This document shows positions 52,719-62,328 of a stretch of 64,000 bases of DNA, piece after piece. A program made the translations under genes and the position numbers. The notes under the pieces were generated by a model. That model did not search any database and had not been told where the DNA came from. It saw nothing but the letters and a program-made list of their open reading frames with translations. Source of the DNA: Miltoncostaea sp963770865 (lineage in GTDB: Bacteria; Actinomycetota; Thermoleophilia; Miltoncostaeales; Miltoncostaeaceae); contig CAVYRD010000023.1 of the NCBI GenBank assembly GCA_963770865.1, positions 57,045 through 121,044 of the forward strand, given 5' to 3'. Positions within the stretch are counted from its first letter, which is position 1, and the number at the start of each line of letters is the position of its first letter.

Positions 52719-55134
52719 CTAGGACTCGTTGACGTCGCCGCCGCCGTCCCACAGACCGATCCGCACGACGATGAATTCGGCGGGCCGGACGGCGGCGACC
52801 TTGATCTCGATGAACAGCTGCCCGAGCGCCCGTGTGCTCGGCGGGTTCAGGCCGGCGTCGACCCGGACCCGGAACGCCTCGTCGGCGGTCTCGCCGAAGA
52901 GCGCGCCGTCACGCCACACGCGCGTGAGGAAGTCGGTCAGGACGCGCTGGAGCTTCCCCCACAGGATGGTGTCGTTGGGCTCGAAGACCGCCCAGCGCAG
53001 GCCCTCCTGGATGCTCTCCTCCAGGTAGAGCAGCAGCCGGCGCACCGGGACGTAGCGCCAGTCGGTGACGTCCGTGCGCACGGTGGTCCGGGCGCCCCAC
53101 ACGATCACGTCGCCGCTGCCCTGGAAGATGCGGAGCACGTTGATCCCGCCGTCGTTGAGCGGCGCCTGCTGGCGGTCGCTCAGCACGCGCTCGAGGCCGA
53201 GCACGGCGCGGACGGGCACGTTGGCCGGCGCCTTGTGGACGCCCACGCGCTCGTCCTCGCGCGCCATCACCCCGGCCATGTGGCCGCACGGCGGGATCGT
53301 CATGCGCCGCGTCGGCGCGCCGCGGGGCGTGCTCGGGTCGAGGACCTCGAGCCACGGGTAGTAGAGGGCCGCGAAGCCGCTCTCCGACTCGACCACCGCC
53401 GCGCTGCAGCTCGATCCCGGTCGGGCTCGGATCGACGCCCGGGATCGCGTCGATGATCGCGAACCGGTCTTTGGCCTGCACGCAGTGGTCGATCTGCGCC
53501 CGCTGGACCGCCTGGCGCACGTTGGCGTCGGGGTGGGCCGCCGCGTCGGGGACGCACACCAGGTTGACCTCGTCGATGTCGCGCAGCGTGTTCAGCGCCG
53601 CCGCGTAGTCGGCGGCGCCGAGCGTCGCCGGGTTGTCGTCCGCGCCGCCCAGCAGCGGGGTCCGGTTCGCCTCCGGGACGAGGGCGGGCGCGCCGGTGGC
53701 GGCGGGCGGGTCGTCGGGCGGGTTGACGGTGATGAGCGTGGAGTCGACGACGCCCGCGTTCAGGACGAAGCGCGGGTGGCGCAGGTTGGCCGACAGGTCG
53801 TCGAACGTCTCGGTGACCTGCGCGTTGCCCGTCATCCCCGTGACCACGAGGCGGAACTGGCGGCCCTCGAGCTCCGGCGAGCCGGGCTGCTGCCCGCTCA
53901 TCTGGTATCCGGCCGCGGCCGCCGGGCCGCTCGCGAAGGTGACGAAGCCGGCCCCGTCGACCGCCGCCACCTCCAGCAGGTCGGTGATGGCCGCGCCGCC
54001 CCCCACGGGCGTCCCGGAGAGCCTGACCATCGCCCCGGCGCGCGGCAGGCCCTTGCCCAGGACGCGGATCCGGGCCTGGCCGGGCACGACGTCGGCGATG
54101 CGCACGGCGTCGCCGGCGGCAGCCACGACGGCGGGCTCAACCACCAGGGAGGCCGTGCGCACCTCGACGACCGTCGTCCGCGCGGGGCCGGGCAGCAATA
54201 GCTCGTCTCCGGGCCGGAACAGGGCCACGGCCGCGGCGCCGCCCTGGAGCGTGAGCTCCGTCCCCGTGCCCGCGGCGGCGCTCGCCGCGACCGTGTCGGC
54301 CGCGATCGCCAGCGGGAAGACGGAGCGCACGACCGGCGCGTTCGCCAGCACCAGCGCCGCGGTCGTGCCGGACGCCAGGGTGATCCGGCTCGTGCCCGGG
54401 TCCAGTTCCTTCACCTGGAGGCGCTCGTTGGCCGCGGCGACCCCCACCCGGACCCACGAGCCGGGCTCGAGCCCGTCGAGGTGCTCGAGGCGCAGCACCG
54501 TGGTGTTCGCCGGCGGGTCGGCCAGGGCGAGCCGCGCCCCGACCGCGCCCGGAAGCGCCGCGTCGAGGGTGAGCTCGTTCCCCTGCCGGGCCGTGATCCG
54601 CGCGGTGGCCACCGCGCCGGGGATCGTGACCAGGTCCTCGACCAGGAACTCCGAGCCGTCGGCGACGGTGAGGCTGGTGTTGCCGGGGCCGTACGCCTGG
54701 ACGGTGGTGTCGGGCCGGACGAGCGGATTGACGCCCGCCTGCCCCACCGCGAAGCCCGTGTTGTCACCCGCGGCGCCCTCGGCGCGCGCGCGGAGGATCG
54801 CGACGTCCTGGTTGGCGGCGTTCTTCAGCCTGGCCTCGGACGCCCTGCCGTTGCCGACCCGGAGGACGTACGCCTCCGACCCGCCGTTGGCGAAGAAGCC
54901 CTCGACCGCGAAGGCGAGGTACTGCCACCTGCCGCCGGTCTTCGCGCTGGGGGCGAGGTAGGACCCGTAGATGCGCCCGAAGTCGTCGAACGTGGTGATG
55001 CGCTCGGCGCGGTCGAGGCGGCCGCGCATCGCGGGGCCGATGAAGGCGGCCGTGGAGGTGCCGACCCCCGCGATGACCCCCGGGCCGGTCTGCTCCTCGA
55101 TGTAGACGCCGGGCGTGCGGTACGTCGTGGTCAT
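52719..55134 (-). CDS. Contractile sheath protein (apparent +1 frameshift near 53403)
   Basis: An ~804-aa sheath subunit, longer than PVC or Afp sheaths. It starts TYRTPGVYIEEQTGPGVIAGVGTST-like (YxxPGVYIEE hallmark). Residues ~150-500 are a variable beta-rich insertion, probably exposed on the outside of the tail. The conserved C-terminal sheath core is intact: YPWLEVLDPSTPRGAPTRRM, GGINVLRIFQGSGDVIVWGART, RYVPVRRLLLYLEESIQEGL and AEFIVVRIGLWDGGGDVNES. One extra base between IELQ and AVVESESGF breaks the frame. Only one sheath gene is present. Confidence 0.93.
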
Positions 55135-55150
55135 CGCTCCTCCTGGAAGC

Positions 55151-56032
55151 TCACGGTTGGGTCAGGTCGAGGTCGTAGACGCCGCTCGGCTCCGGCACGC
55201 GCACGGGCCGGGACCCTGTGGGCAGCCCGTCGGCGCCCGCGACCAGGTCGTAGTCCGCGCCCTCGGTCAGGCCGACGAAGTCGAAGCGCCCGTCGGCGTC
55301 CGTCGTGGCGCTCTGGATCCGCTCCCCGGCGCGCTCCAGGCGCACCCGCGCCCGCTCCACCGCGCGGCCGGAGTCGAGGACGCGGCCGGCGATCTGGACC
55401 CAGGTCTCCACCGGGGCCCCCTCGGACGTCGACGGCGACCAGCGCGTGAAGACCGTGGTGACGAGCCGTCCCGCCGACTCCGGGCGCGGCTCCATCGGCA
55501 GCGTCACGACGAGGTAGACGACGGGCCGCCAGATGGCGCCGGCCCCCATCCCGGACCAGAACTCGGCCAGCTTGTGGAAGCCGTCGGGGGGCAGCACCTC
55601 CGTCGGCAGGTCCCGGTCGCGGATCTCCTGGGGCACCTGCGGGACCGGTCCGGGGACGATGCGGGCGGCGTTGAGGGGCGACGCCGCAGCGAGCGCACGG
55701 GCGACCTCCCAGAGCGTGGCGTGCTCCTCGAGCAGGCTCTGGCGGGGAACCGGGTCGGCGGCCGCGCTCCACGCGCTCAGCAGGTAGTGGCACGCGACGT
55801 GGGTGGGTTGGCCCTGCCGGGTCCCGAAGTGGCCGTTCGTGCTCGTCGTGTCGCCGCTGCGGCGCATGTCGCGCTTCTCGTGCAGGTCGGCGAGGTAGGC
55901 GCTCACCGTGATCCCGTCCTGCGGGTCGAGCGCACCGCGCCACGCCTCCGTGGGAGCGTTGAAGCTCACCTTCGTGACGTCCCCGGCATTCAGGAGCACC
56001 CGCTCGATCATCCGGTCGAGGTGGTCGATCAC
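55151..56032 (-). CDS. Pvc16/DUF4255 tail-terminator with a C-terminal carboxypeptidase-regulatory-like domain
   Basis: A 293-aa protein. GTG 56032 overlaps the ATPase stop (GTGA). The first ~190 residues are the Pvc16 N-terminal domain (IDHLDRMIERVLLNAGDVTK, QPTHVACHYLLSAWSAAA, DGFHKLAEFWSGMGAGAIWR), which caps the distal end of the tail. The last ~90 residues form an Ig-like CarboxypepD_reg fold (IAGRVLDSGRAVERARVRLE, TTDADGRFDFVGL). The extra domain sits where a cap protein would be exposed. Confidence 0.88.
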   Translation of the reverse strand: MIDHLDRMIERVLLNAGDVTKVSFNAPTEAWRGALDPQDGITVSAYLADLHEKRDMRRSGDTTSTNGHFGTRQGQPTHVACHYLLSAWSAAADPVPRQSLLEEHATLWEVARALAAASPLNAARIVPGPVPQVPQEIRDRDLPTEVLPPDGFHKLAEFWSGMGAGAIWRPVVYLVVTLPMEPRPESAGRLVTTVFTRWSPSTSEGAPVETWVQIAGRVLDSGRAVERARVRLERAGERIQSATTDADGRFDFVGLTEGADYDLVAGADGLPTGSRPVRVPEPSGVYDLDLTQP

Positions 56033-58146
56033 GCCGCCGCCGCCTCGCCGGGCGACGCGACCGCCGCGAGGTCGGGCGCCGCCACGCCCATCTTCAGGAA
56101 CTCGGCGCGGACGGCGCGCAGCAGGTGGGCGCGCCCCACCGGGGCGTCCTCGGCGGCCGCGAGGTACGCGGCGGCCGCGGCCACGTTGGCGATGTTGCCG
56201 CCGGAGAGGTGGAGCGCGTCGGCGAGCCCGTCCAGATCCACGTCGGGCGCCAGCGGCGTGCGCTCGGGCCAGACGCCGCGCCACAGGCGGCGGCGGCTCT
56301 CGGCCTCGGGGAACGGGAACGAGACCGAGAACGTGAGGCGCCGCGCGAGGGCGTCGTCGAGGCTACGGCGCAGGTTGGTCGCGAGGATCGCGCCGCCCTC
56401 GTGGCGCTCCATCGACTGGAGGAGGTAGGCGACCTCGATGTTCGCGTATCGGTCGTGCGCGTCGCGGATCTCGGACCGCCGGCCGAAGAGGGCCTCGGCC
56501 TCGTCGAAGAAGAGCATGGCGTTCGACGACCGGGCGGCGCGGAAGACGCGCGCGAGGTTCTTCTCGGTCTCGCCGATGTACTTGCTGACGGTCGCCGCGA
56601 GGTCGATGCGGAACAGGTCGAGCCCGAGCTCGGCCGCGATGATCCCGGCCGCCATCGTCTTCCCGGTGCCGGAGGGCCCGAAGAAGAGCGCCGTGACCCC
56701 CGGCCCGAGGCCCTTCTCGGCGAAGCCCCAGTCGCGCAGCACGCGCGGCCCGGAGCGCAACCGCTGGACCATGTCCTGGAGCTGGGCCGTGCTCGAGGGA
56801 GGCAGCACCAGGTCGTCCCACGAGCCGGCCGCCTCCACCCGCGTCGCGAGACCCTCGAGCTGGGCGTCGGCCAGGCGCCGCGCCATGCGCCCGACGCCCC
56901 GCCAGGCGGGTCCGTCGCCCTCGAGGCGCGCGATCGCGGCGACCTCCGCCGCCCCGGCCGCGATCTGGCGCTCGCTCAGCTGCAGCCGGTGCGCGATCCC
57001 GTCGAGGTCGGCCGGCGCCGGGAGCCCGTGGGTCGCGAGGTGCCGCCGCCAGCGGTTGGCCCGCCGCACCACGCTCGGCGCCAGCTCGACCACGAGGGCC
57101 GCGGCCGGAGCCTCGCCGTCGGCGGGCGGGCGCCCGCAGACCACGACCGGCTCCGGCAGCTCGGCGCACCGCGCTGCGAGGCCGCGGAGCGCCGCCGGGC
57201 GGTCCGCGGGGGCCTCGTCCACGCGCTCCAGGATCAGCAGCAGCCCCGCGCGCTCCGCCTCCCGCGCAGCGATCGGCACCAGCTCGTCGGCCGACCAGCC
57301 GCCGTCGACGGCCGCCGCGACATCGACCACGAGCGCGTCCCGCCCGAGGGCCTCGGCGAGCGCGTGGCCGACGAGCACCGCGTCGGGGCGGGGCTCGGCC
57401 GCGCAGACCACCGGCGCGACCCGCCCGCCCTCCCCCGCCACCGCGACCAGCGCGCGCAGGCGACCGAGGTCGGCCGGGTCGAGGTCGAGGTCGTCCAGCG
57501 AGCAGGCGGCGAACTCGCAGCGCGCCACCGGCGAGAGACGGGGGTCGAGGCCCGGAAGGCCGAGGAGGGCCCGCACGACCCCGTCGTCGCACCGGATCGC
57601 CCGCGCGAGCGCGGCGGAGTCGGGCGCGCCGCCGGCCCGGTGCACGAGGCGCTCGCGCACGAGCGTGGCCTCCGCCTCCAGCAGATCGCGGCACCGGAGC
57701 CGCTCGAGCGGGTCCGCGCACGCGAGGGCCAGCAGCAGGCCGACCGTCGGCCAGCGCTCGGACGGCTCGTCGTGCAGGGCGGCGATGACCCGCTCGTAGC
57801 GCCGGTCGATCTCGGGGGAGGCCGCGAGGAGCAGCACGTCCAGCTCGACGTCCCCCAGCGCGTGCCGGTCGCGGAGCCGCCCGAGCGCCGTGTCGGCCGG
57901 CCAGCGCGGAGCCGCCGGCGCCGTCACCTCCCGCGCCCACCCCAGCGGGTTCAGGCCGCGCCGCCACCCCGCGTCCTCGCGGGCCGCGTCGAGCCGGCGC
58001 GCCGCCTCGAGGGCGGGCGCCACGATCGCGTCGATGCGCGCGACGTACCCGAGCAGCTCGGCGTCGCCGGCGTCCGGGATCGAGGTGGGCTCCACGAGCG
58101 ACGCCGCGGGGGCGGTGCGACGGAAGAGGCTGTCGGCGATGGCCAC
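56029..58146 (-). CDS. AAA+ ATPase of the eCIS (Afp15-like)
   Basis: A 705-aa protein. The N-terminal half is a winged-helix/ATPase-like scaffold with little conservation. The C-terminal AAA+ domain has Walker A FGPSGTGKTMAAGI (near residue 490), Walker B NAMLFFDEAEALFGRR (near 545), sensor 1 GAILATNLRRSLDDAL and an Arg finger region ALARRLTF. In Afp and PVC the homologue is needed for particle assembly or cargo handling. GTG 58146 lies 34 bp after the DUF4157 gene. Confidence 0.92.
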   Translation of the reverse strand: MAIADSLFRRTAPAASLVEPTSIPDAGDAELLGYVARIDAIVAPALEAARRLDAAREDAGWRRGLNPLGWAREVTAPAAPRWPADTALGRLRDRHALGDVELDVLLLAASPEIDRRYERVIAALHDEPSERWPTVGLLLALACADPLERLRCRDLLEAEATLVRERLVHRAGGAPDSAALARAIRCDDGVVRALLGLPGLDPRLSPVARCEFAACSLDDLDLDPADLGRLRALVAVAGEGGRVAPVVCAAEPRPDAVLVGHALAEALGRDALVVDVAAAVDGGWSADELVPIAAREAERAGLLLILERVDEAPADRPAALRGLAARCAELPEPVVVCGRPPADGEAPAAALVVELAPSVVRRANRWRRHLATHGLPAPADLDGIAHRLQLSERQIAAGAAEVAAIARLEGDGPAWRGVGRMARRLADAQLEGLATRVEAAGSWDDLVLPPSSTAQLQDMVQRLRSGPRVLRDWGFAEKGLGPGVTALFFGPSGTGKTMAAGIIAAELGLDLFRIDLAATVSKYIGETEKNLARVFRAARSSNAMLFFDEAEALFGRRSEIRDAHDRYANIEVAYLLQSMERHEGGAILATNLRRSLDDALARRLTFSVSFPFPEAESRRRLWRGVWPERTPLAPDVDLDGLADALHLSGGNIANVAAAAAYLAAAEDAPVGRAHLLRAVRAEFLKMGVAAPDLAAVASPGEAAAA

Positions 58147-58180
58147 CGCGCCAGGATCCGCCCCGTGCGTCGTCCGCCCG

Positions 58181-61100
58181 TCACCGGTGCGTCACCGGGG
58201 CGAGGAACTCGAGGGTCGGCGGCGGCGGGGCGCCGTCCTCGGCGATGCCGCCCGCCCGCTGGAAGACGTCGCGCTGGATCGCGGCGAGGTCGCGGTTGCG
58301 CTCCTTGAGCGCGGCGAGCGCCGCGTCACGGCGGTCGGCGGGGGTCCGGTCGAGCGCCTCCTGGGCCAGGTTCCAGCCGGCGTAGCCCTGGGCGTACGCC
58401 CGCTCGCCGGAGTGCCGGAAGCCGGTGACCTGCCGGCGCGCCTCGTCCCAGTTGCGGGCGCTCACGGCCCGCCCGCCGTCCGCTCGCCGGTCGGCGGCCT
58501 CGGCGGCGATGCGCCAGGCGTACCCGGACCGGACGTTCACGATGGCCGCCCACGCCTCCCCGCGCTTGTGCGCCCGGTCGATGGCGTACAGCGCCAGGCC
58601 CGTGTAGGCGGCCCCGCCGATGACGGCCGCGCCGGCGATGCCGCCCGCGTAGAGACCCCCGGCGGCGATCTCGGCGCCGGCGCCCGGCAGGGCGGCCTCG
58701 GCCGCCGCGAGCAGACCGGGTCCCGGCCCGACCCCGACCTTCAGCTTGACGGTGCCCTCGAGCTGCACGCGCAGGCCACTGAGCGCCGGGACGTACGTTC
58801 CGAGGTCGAACTTCAGCGGCGGGATCGGAATCGGCGTGAACGAGATCGTGACGCCCGCGAACGGAGGGGTCAGGACCTTCGCCAGGTCGACCTTGACCTC
58901 GGGCTTCAGCGGGAGCTTGTTGAAGGTGGCCGTGATGTCCGACTTGGTGAACTTGAGGTTGACGCTCTCGCCCAGCTTCGCCTTCGCGCCGACCGTCCAC
59001 CCCTTGCCGCGCTCCCACGTGACGGTGGCGGCGGCCGGGAGGCGGGAGAGGATCTTCACCTTGACGCCCGCCTGGAGCGTCGGGTACAGGATCACGGGGC
59101 CCACCGGCACGCGCGGCAGGCCGGGCACCTTCCACTCGCTCCACTTGAGCTCGAACTCGGCGCCCGGCACGACGTCGGCCGCCCGGATCGGCGCGGGCTC
59201 CTCGGCGGGCGCCACCTCCGGCGCGGGCAGCGGCTCCCGCGGCTCGGCAGCGGGCGCCGCCGGCGCCGCGATGCGCACCTCGACGCGGCGGTTGCGCGCG
59301 AGCTCGCCGCCACCCTCGGCCCACGGCGCCGACGAGGCGTGCCCGGCCGAGCGGATCCTGCTCCTCGGAACCTTCGTCCGCGCCCGCTCCGCCAGGTAGT
59401 CGGCGACCGCCTCGGCGCGTCGCGCCGACAGCGTCGCGTTGAGCGCCGGGGCGCCCGTCGCGCTGGCGTGCCCGTTGACCTGGACCGTCGCCCCCGCCCC
59501 GCTCGGCGCGCCCACGCGCCCGGCGATCTCGTCGAGCGCCGTCCGGTGGGCGCCGGTGATCCCCGGCGAGCCGACCGGGAAGCCCCAGAGGATCCACCGC
59601 CCGCTCTCGACGGTCACGTGCGCCTGGGGGGGAGGCGCCTTCGCCCGGGCGGGAGCCGGCTGCTCCGCCGCGGCCTCGGGAGCCGGCGCGGGCCCCTCCG
59701 TCGCGGCCTGCGGCGCGGCGGGCACGGGGGCCGCGGGCGCGGGTTCCGGCGCCCGGGCTGGGGCCGCCGGCGCCGGCTCCGGGCTGGTCGGCTCCGGCGC
59801 CGGCTCCGGGCTGGTCGGCTCCGGCGCGGGCGCCGGGGTGGCCGGCTCAGGTGCGGGCGCGGGGGTGGCCGGCTCCGGCGCGGGCGCCGGGGTGGCCGGC
59901 TCAGGTGCGGGCGCGGGGGCGGGCGCGGGCGGCGGGGCCGCCTCGGGGGTGGGCGCCGGCTGGGGCTCGGGAGCAGGCGTGGGCGCCGGGACAGGCGTCG
60001 AAGGCACCTGAGCAGGGACCGAGGAGCGCGGCGTACCGCCGAGCTCCTCGGCGGTGAGAGGCTCGAACCGCCGCCAGAGCCGATTCCAGGCGTCGCCCGA
60101 CGCGGGGGTCACCCGTGGTCCGAGCCTGCCCCGCTCCTGCGCTCTGACCGATACGTGGATGATGCGCCCACGCTCGGCGTCGAACATCCTCCGCATATAG
60201 GCGAGGCGCTCCCGGGTACCCCCCTCGACCGGAGGGATCCCCCCCTGCGCCACCAGCTTCTCGTACCAGCCCAGGAGCGCCTTGTTGAAGGCCCGGACGG
60301 CCTCCGGGCCGAACGCTGCCACCTGTGAGCTGTGGCTGAACCCGAGCGGGTCTCCGCCCTCGAACCCGAACTTGCCCGGCGTCGCGATCACAGGGGCACC
60401 GATCAGCGTCGCAAGCGCACGGCCGGACGCCTCGTGGCCGCCGAGGCTGCAGCCCCAGAACTCGACGATTCCGCCGGGGGCCATCACGCCGCGCATCATC
60501 TCCGCGTTCTCGGGGTCGCGGGCGGCCGCGAGCAGCTCCTGGGGCCCGAGCCACGCCCCGGCTCCGGCGTCGTCGTGCGTGAGGACCGCCCCCTCCTTGC
60601 TGCCATGGCCGACGATCCGCAGGCGCCGGACGCGCTCGCCGTCCGCGCGCAGCACGAAGAGCCTCGCCACCAGGCCCGGCAGGCCGTCGACCTCGAGGAC
60701 GCGCTCGGCGGGGAGCGCCGCATGGACGTAGGTCCGGAGGGCCTCGATGTAGGCCTTGAGCTTGGGTTTGTCGCCTCGACCGCTGAGGAGGATGACCGTC
60801 ACGTCGATCCCCTCCCCCACACCGGGGTCGGCCGGACGGCTCGCCCCAGGGGTCTCCTGTCGCAGCACGGCCGGAGCGGCGAGCCGCTGCGGCTGCCAGC
60901 CGGCCGGGCCGCGGCCGAGCGTCCCCCGGGCGGCGGCGGCGTTGCGCTCGGCCGCCTCGGGCGCGGCGAGCAGGCGCGGCTCGCCCGGGTCCGAGACCGC
61001 CGGCTGCTGCAGCGTGTGGGCCAGCTCGTGTGCCAGGAGGCCCGCGCCGGCGGGGGTCTCGGGCCGGAACATGCCCGCGCCGAAGACGAGGTGCTGCCCG

Positions 61101-61318
61101 TAGGCGTAGGCGTCGGCGCCGACCGCGCGGGCCGAGTCGGCGGCGTCGGCGCCCGCGTGGACGCGCACGCCCGAGAGGTCGCCCCCGAGGGCGCCCTCGA
61201 ACCGCCCGCGGGTGGCCCGGTCGAGCGGCGCCCCCGCTCCCCGGACGACCGGGCGGACCGCGGAGGCGACGTCCGCGGCGCGCCCGCCGGGGGCCGGCGA
61301 GCGGGCGTTGCGGGACAC
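58181..61318 (-). CDS. Multidomain eCIS protein: DUF4157, His/Cys protease-like domain, Pro/Ala linker, OmpA-like domain, C-terminal hydrophobic domain
   Basis: A 1045-aa protein from GTG 61318 (SRNARSPAPGG). Residues ~35-105: DUF4157 with VRVHAGADAADSARAVGADA and HELAH at 97-101. Residues ~170-320: an alpha/beta domain, DVTVILLSGRGDKPKLKAYI, then IVGHGSKEG (His238-Gly239) and VEFWGCSLGG (Cys290), the spacing and strand context of clan CD cysteine peptidases (caspase/DUF4347-like). Residues ~437-565: Pro/Ala/Glu repeats. Residues ~567-684: OmpA-like fold (VQVNGHASATG, LSARRAEAVADYL, ARNRRVEVRI). The end has beta strands and one hydrophobic hairpin (LYAGGIAGAAVIGGAAYTGL). It is a likely cargo or a tail-associated enzyme; activity is unproven. 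Confidence 0.85.
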   Translation of the reverse strand: MSRNARSPAPGGRAADVASAVRPVVRGAGAPLDRATRGRFEGALGGDLSGVRVHAGADAADSARAVGADAYAYGQHLVFGAGMFRPETPAGAGLLAHELAHTLQQPAVSDPGEPRLLAAPEAAERNAAAARGTLGRGPAGWQPQRLAAPAVLRQETPGASRPADPGVGEGIDVTVILLSGRGDKPKLKAYIEALRTYVHAALPAERVLEVDGLPGLVARLFVLRADGERVRRLRIVGHGSKEGAVLTHDDAGAGAWLGPQELLAAARDPENAEMMRGVMAPGGIVEFWGCSLGGHEASGRALATLIGAPVIATPGKFGFEGGDPLGFSHSSQVAAFGPEAVRAFNKALLGWYEKLVAQGGIPPVEGGTRERLAYMRRMFDAERGRIIHVSVRAQERGRLGPRVTPASGDAWNRLWRRFEPLTAEELGGTPRSSVPAQVPSTPVPAPTPAPEPQPAPTPEAAPPPAPAPAPAPEPATPAPAPEPATPAPAPEPATPAPAPEPTSPEPAPEPTSPEPAPAAPARAPEPAPAAPVPAAPQAATEGPAPAPEAAAEQPAPARAKAPPPQAHVTVESGRWILWGFPVGSPGITGAHRTALDEIAGRVGAPSGAGATVQVNGHASATGAPALNATLSARRAEAVADYLAERARTKVPRSRIRSAGHASSAPWAEGGGELARNRRVEVRIAAPAAPAAEPREPLPAPEVAPAEEPAPIRAADVVPGAEFELKWSEWKVPGLPRVPVGPVILYPTLQAGVKVKILSRLPAAATVTWERGKGWTVGAKAKLGESVNLKFTKSDITATFNKLPLKPEVKVDLAKVLTPPFAGVTISFTPIPIPPLKFDLGTYVPALSGLRVQLEGTVKLKVGVGPGPGLLAAAEAALPGAGAEIAAGGLYAGGIAGAAVIGGAAYTGLALYAIDRAHKRGEAWAAIVNVRSGYAWRIAAEAADRRADGGRAVSARNWDEARRQVTGFRHSGERAYAQGYAGWNLAQEALDRTPADRRDAALAALKERNRDLAAIQRDVFQRAGGIAEDGAPPPPTLEFLAPVTHR
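59745..59945 (-). repeat. Short tandem repeats coding PAPEPATPA-type linker
   Basis: A 27-bp period (9 codons) repeats with small variations across about 200 bp, coding the Pro/Ala/Glu linker between the protease-like and OmpA-like domains. Replication slippage could change linker length between strains. Confidence 0.8.
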
Positions 61319-61335
61319 GGCTCGCCGCCCCGGCG

Positions 61336-62049
61336 TCAGGCCGCGGCCGGCTCGAGCAGCGCGACGAGGCGGGCGGAGGGCGGCACACCGAGCCCGGATC
61401 GCAGGAGCCTGCGGCAGAGCTCGAACTGCCGCCGCGCCTCGACGACGTTGCCCTCGGCGAGGTGGACGTCGATCAGCGCGTGATGGGCGCTCTCGCGGAG
61501 CGGCTCGACCGAGATCAGCATCAGCCCGACGTCGGCCGCCTCGGCGTAGCGACCGCCGGCGGCCAGCCCCCGCACCAGGGCCTCCATCGCGTGGAGCCTC
61601 AGGTGGCGCAGGCGCTCGCGCTCGAACAGCACCCAGTCGTCGTCCCACCCCGGCAGCAGCTCGTGGCCGAGCGCGAGCGCCTCGGAGCCGTCCCGGCCGC
61701 CCAGGTCCCCGTCGACGACCCTCAGGGCCGCCTCGACGAGCCGGTGGCGGTCGACCGCCACGGCGCCGCCGAGCCCGAGGCGGTCGTCGCGGATCTCGAC
61801 CAGGCCGTCGGCGCACCGGCGCGTCCGCCAGAGCGCGGAGCGCAGGCTGGCGAGAGAGTGCTCCTCCGTCGCGTCCGGCCACAGGCGCCCGGCGACGAAC
61901 GTGCGCGCCAGCGGCCGGGGCTGCAGCGCGAGGAAGGCGACCAGGCGCTGGGCGCTGCCCGGCAGGCTCACCGGGCGGCCGGCGACGCGCAGATCGAACC
62001 CCTGCAACAGGGAGAGGCGGAGGTCGGTGGAGGGAGAGGCGGGCGCCAT
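61336..62049 (-). CDS. SARP-family regulator (BTAD domain)
   Basis: A 237-aa regulator. The N-terminal ~95 residues are an OmpR-like winged helix (LSLLQGFDLRVAGRPVSLPG, LVAFLALQPRPLARTFVAGR, LASLRSALWR), followed by the helical BTAD domain (HELLPGWDDDWVLFERERLR, AALVxxLISVEPLRESAHHA-like, EGNVVEARRQFELCRRLLRS). Short SARPs of this size activate neighbouring clusters in actinobacteria. Only 18 bp separate it from the DUF4157 gene, so it is probably co-transcribed with the eCIS. Confidence 0.9.
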   Translation of the reverse strand: MAPASPSTDLRLSLLQGFDLRVAGRPVSLPGSAQRLVAFLALQPRPLARTFVAGRLWPDATEEHSLASLRSALWRTRRCADGLVEIRDDRLGLGGAVAVDRHRLVEAALRVVDGDLGGRDGSEALALGHELLPGWDDDWVLFERERLRHLRLHAMEALVRGLAAGGRYAEAADVGLMLISVEPLRESAHHALIDVHLAEGNVVEARRQFELCRRLLRSGLGVPPSARLVALLEPAAA

Positions 62050-62085
62050 CGCGTCGATGCTCCCCCGCGCGGCATCACCGCGGCG

Positions 62086-62316
62086 TCACTCGCCCGTCAC
62101 GCCCGCGTCACCGGCCTCGAATTGCTCCAGCCACCGGGTGACCGCGCGCGCCGCGTCCTCGACGGTGGCGACGCACGCGACCTCGTGCTCCCTGACCGTG
62201 ATGTTCTTCAGGCTGGTGATGCGGACGCGCAGCGCGGGCGGTCGCCCCTCGAGCCACGCGCGGACGAGGAGGATGCTGCTACGGCCCTCCGGGGGAAGGA
62301 TCACCGCCCGGATCAT
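62086..62316 (-). CDS. Small hypothetical protein between two SARP genes
   Basis: A 76-aa intact reading from ATG 62316: MIRAVILPPEGRSSILLVRA, then RVRITSLKNITVREHEVACV and AARAVTRWLEQFEAGDAG. A beta strand-rich half is followed by one amphipathic helix. No family recognised. Gaps of 12 and 36 bp place it in the same transcript as the regulators, so a regulatory partner role is possible. Confidence 0.6.
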   Translation of the reverse strand: MIRAVILPPEGRSSILLVRAWLEGRPPALRVRITSLKNITVREHEVACVATVEDAARAVTRWLEQFEAGDAGVTGE

Positions 62317-62328
62317 CGGGGCGGGTCA

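Noticed and set aside
48430..53410. Programmed +1 frameshifting as a gene-control system of the eCIS
   Set aside because: The same one-base excess occurs in unrelated chromosomal and mobile genes, sites share no fixed slippery motif, and several essential structural genes would need three to five shifts each. Assembly insertion is simpler.
59745..59945. Short tandem repeats as a possible CRISPR array
   Set aside because: The 27-bp units are contiguous with no spacers and code a Pro/Ala linker inside a large open gene.
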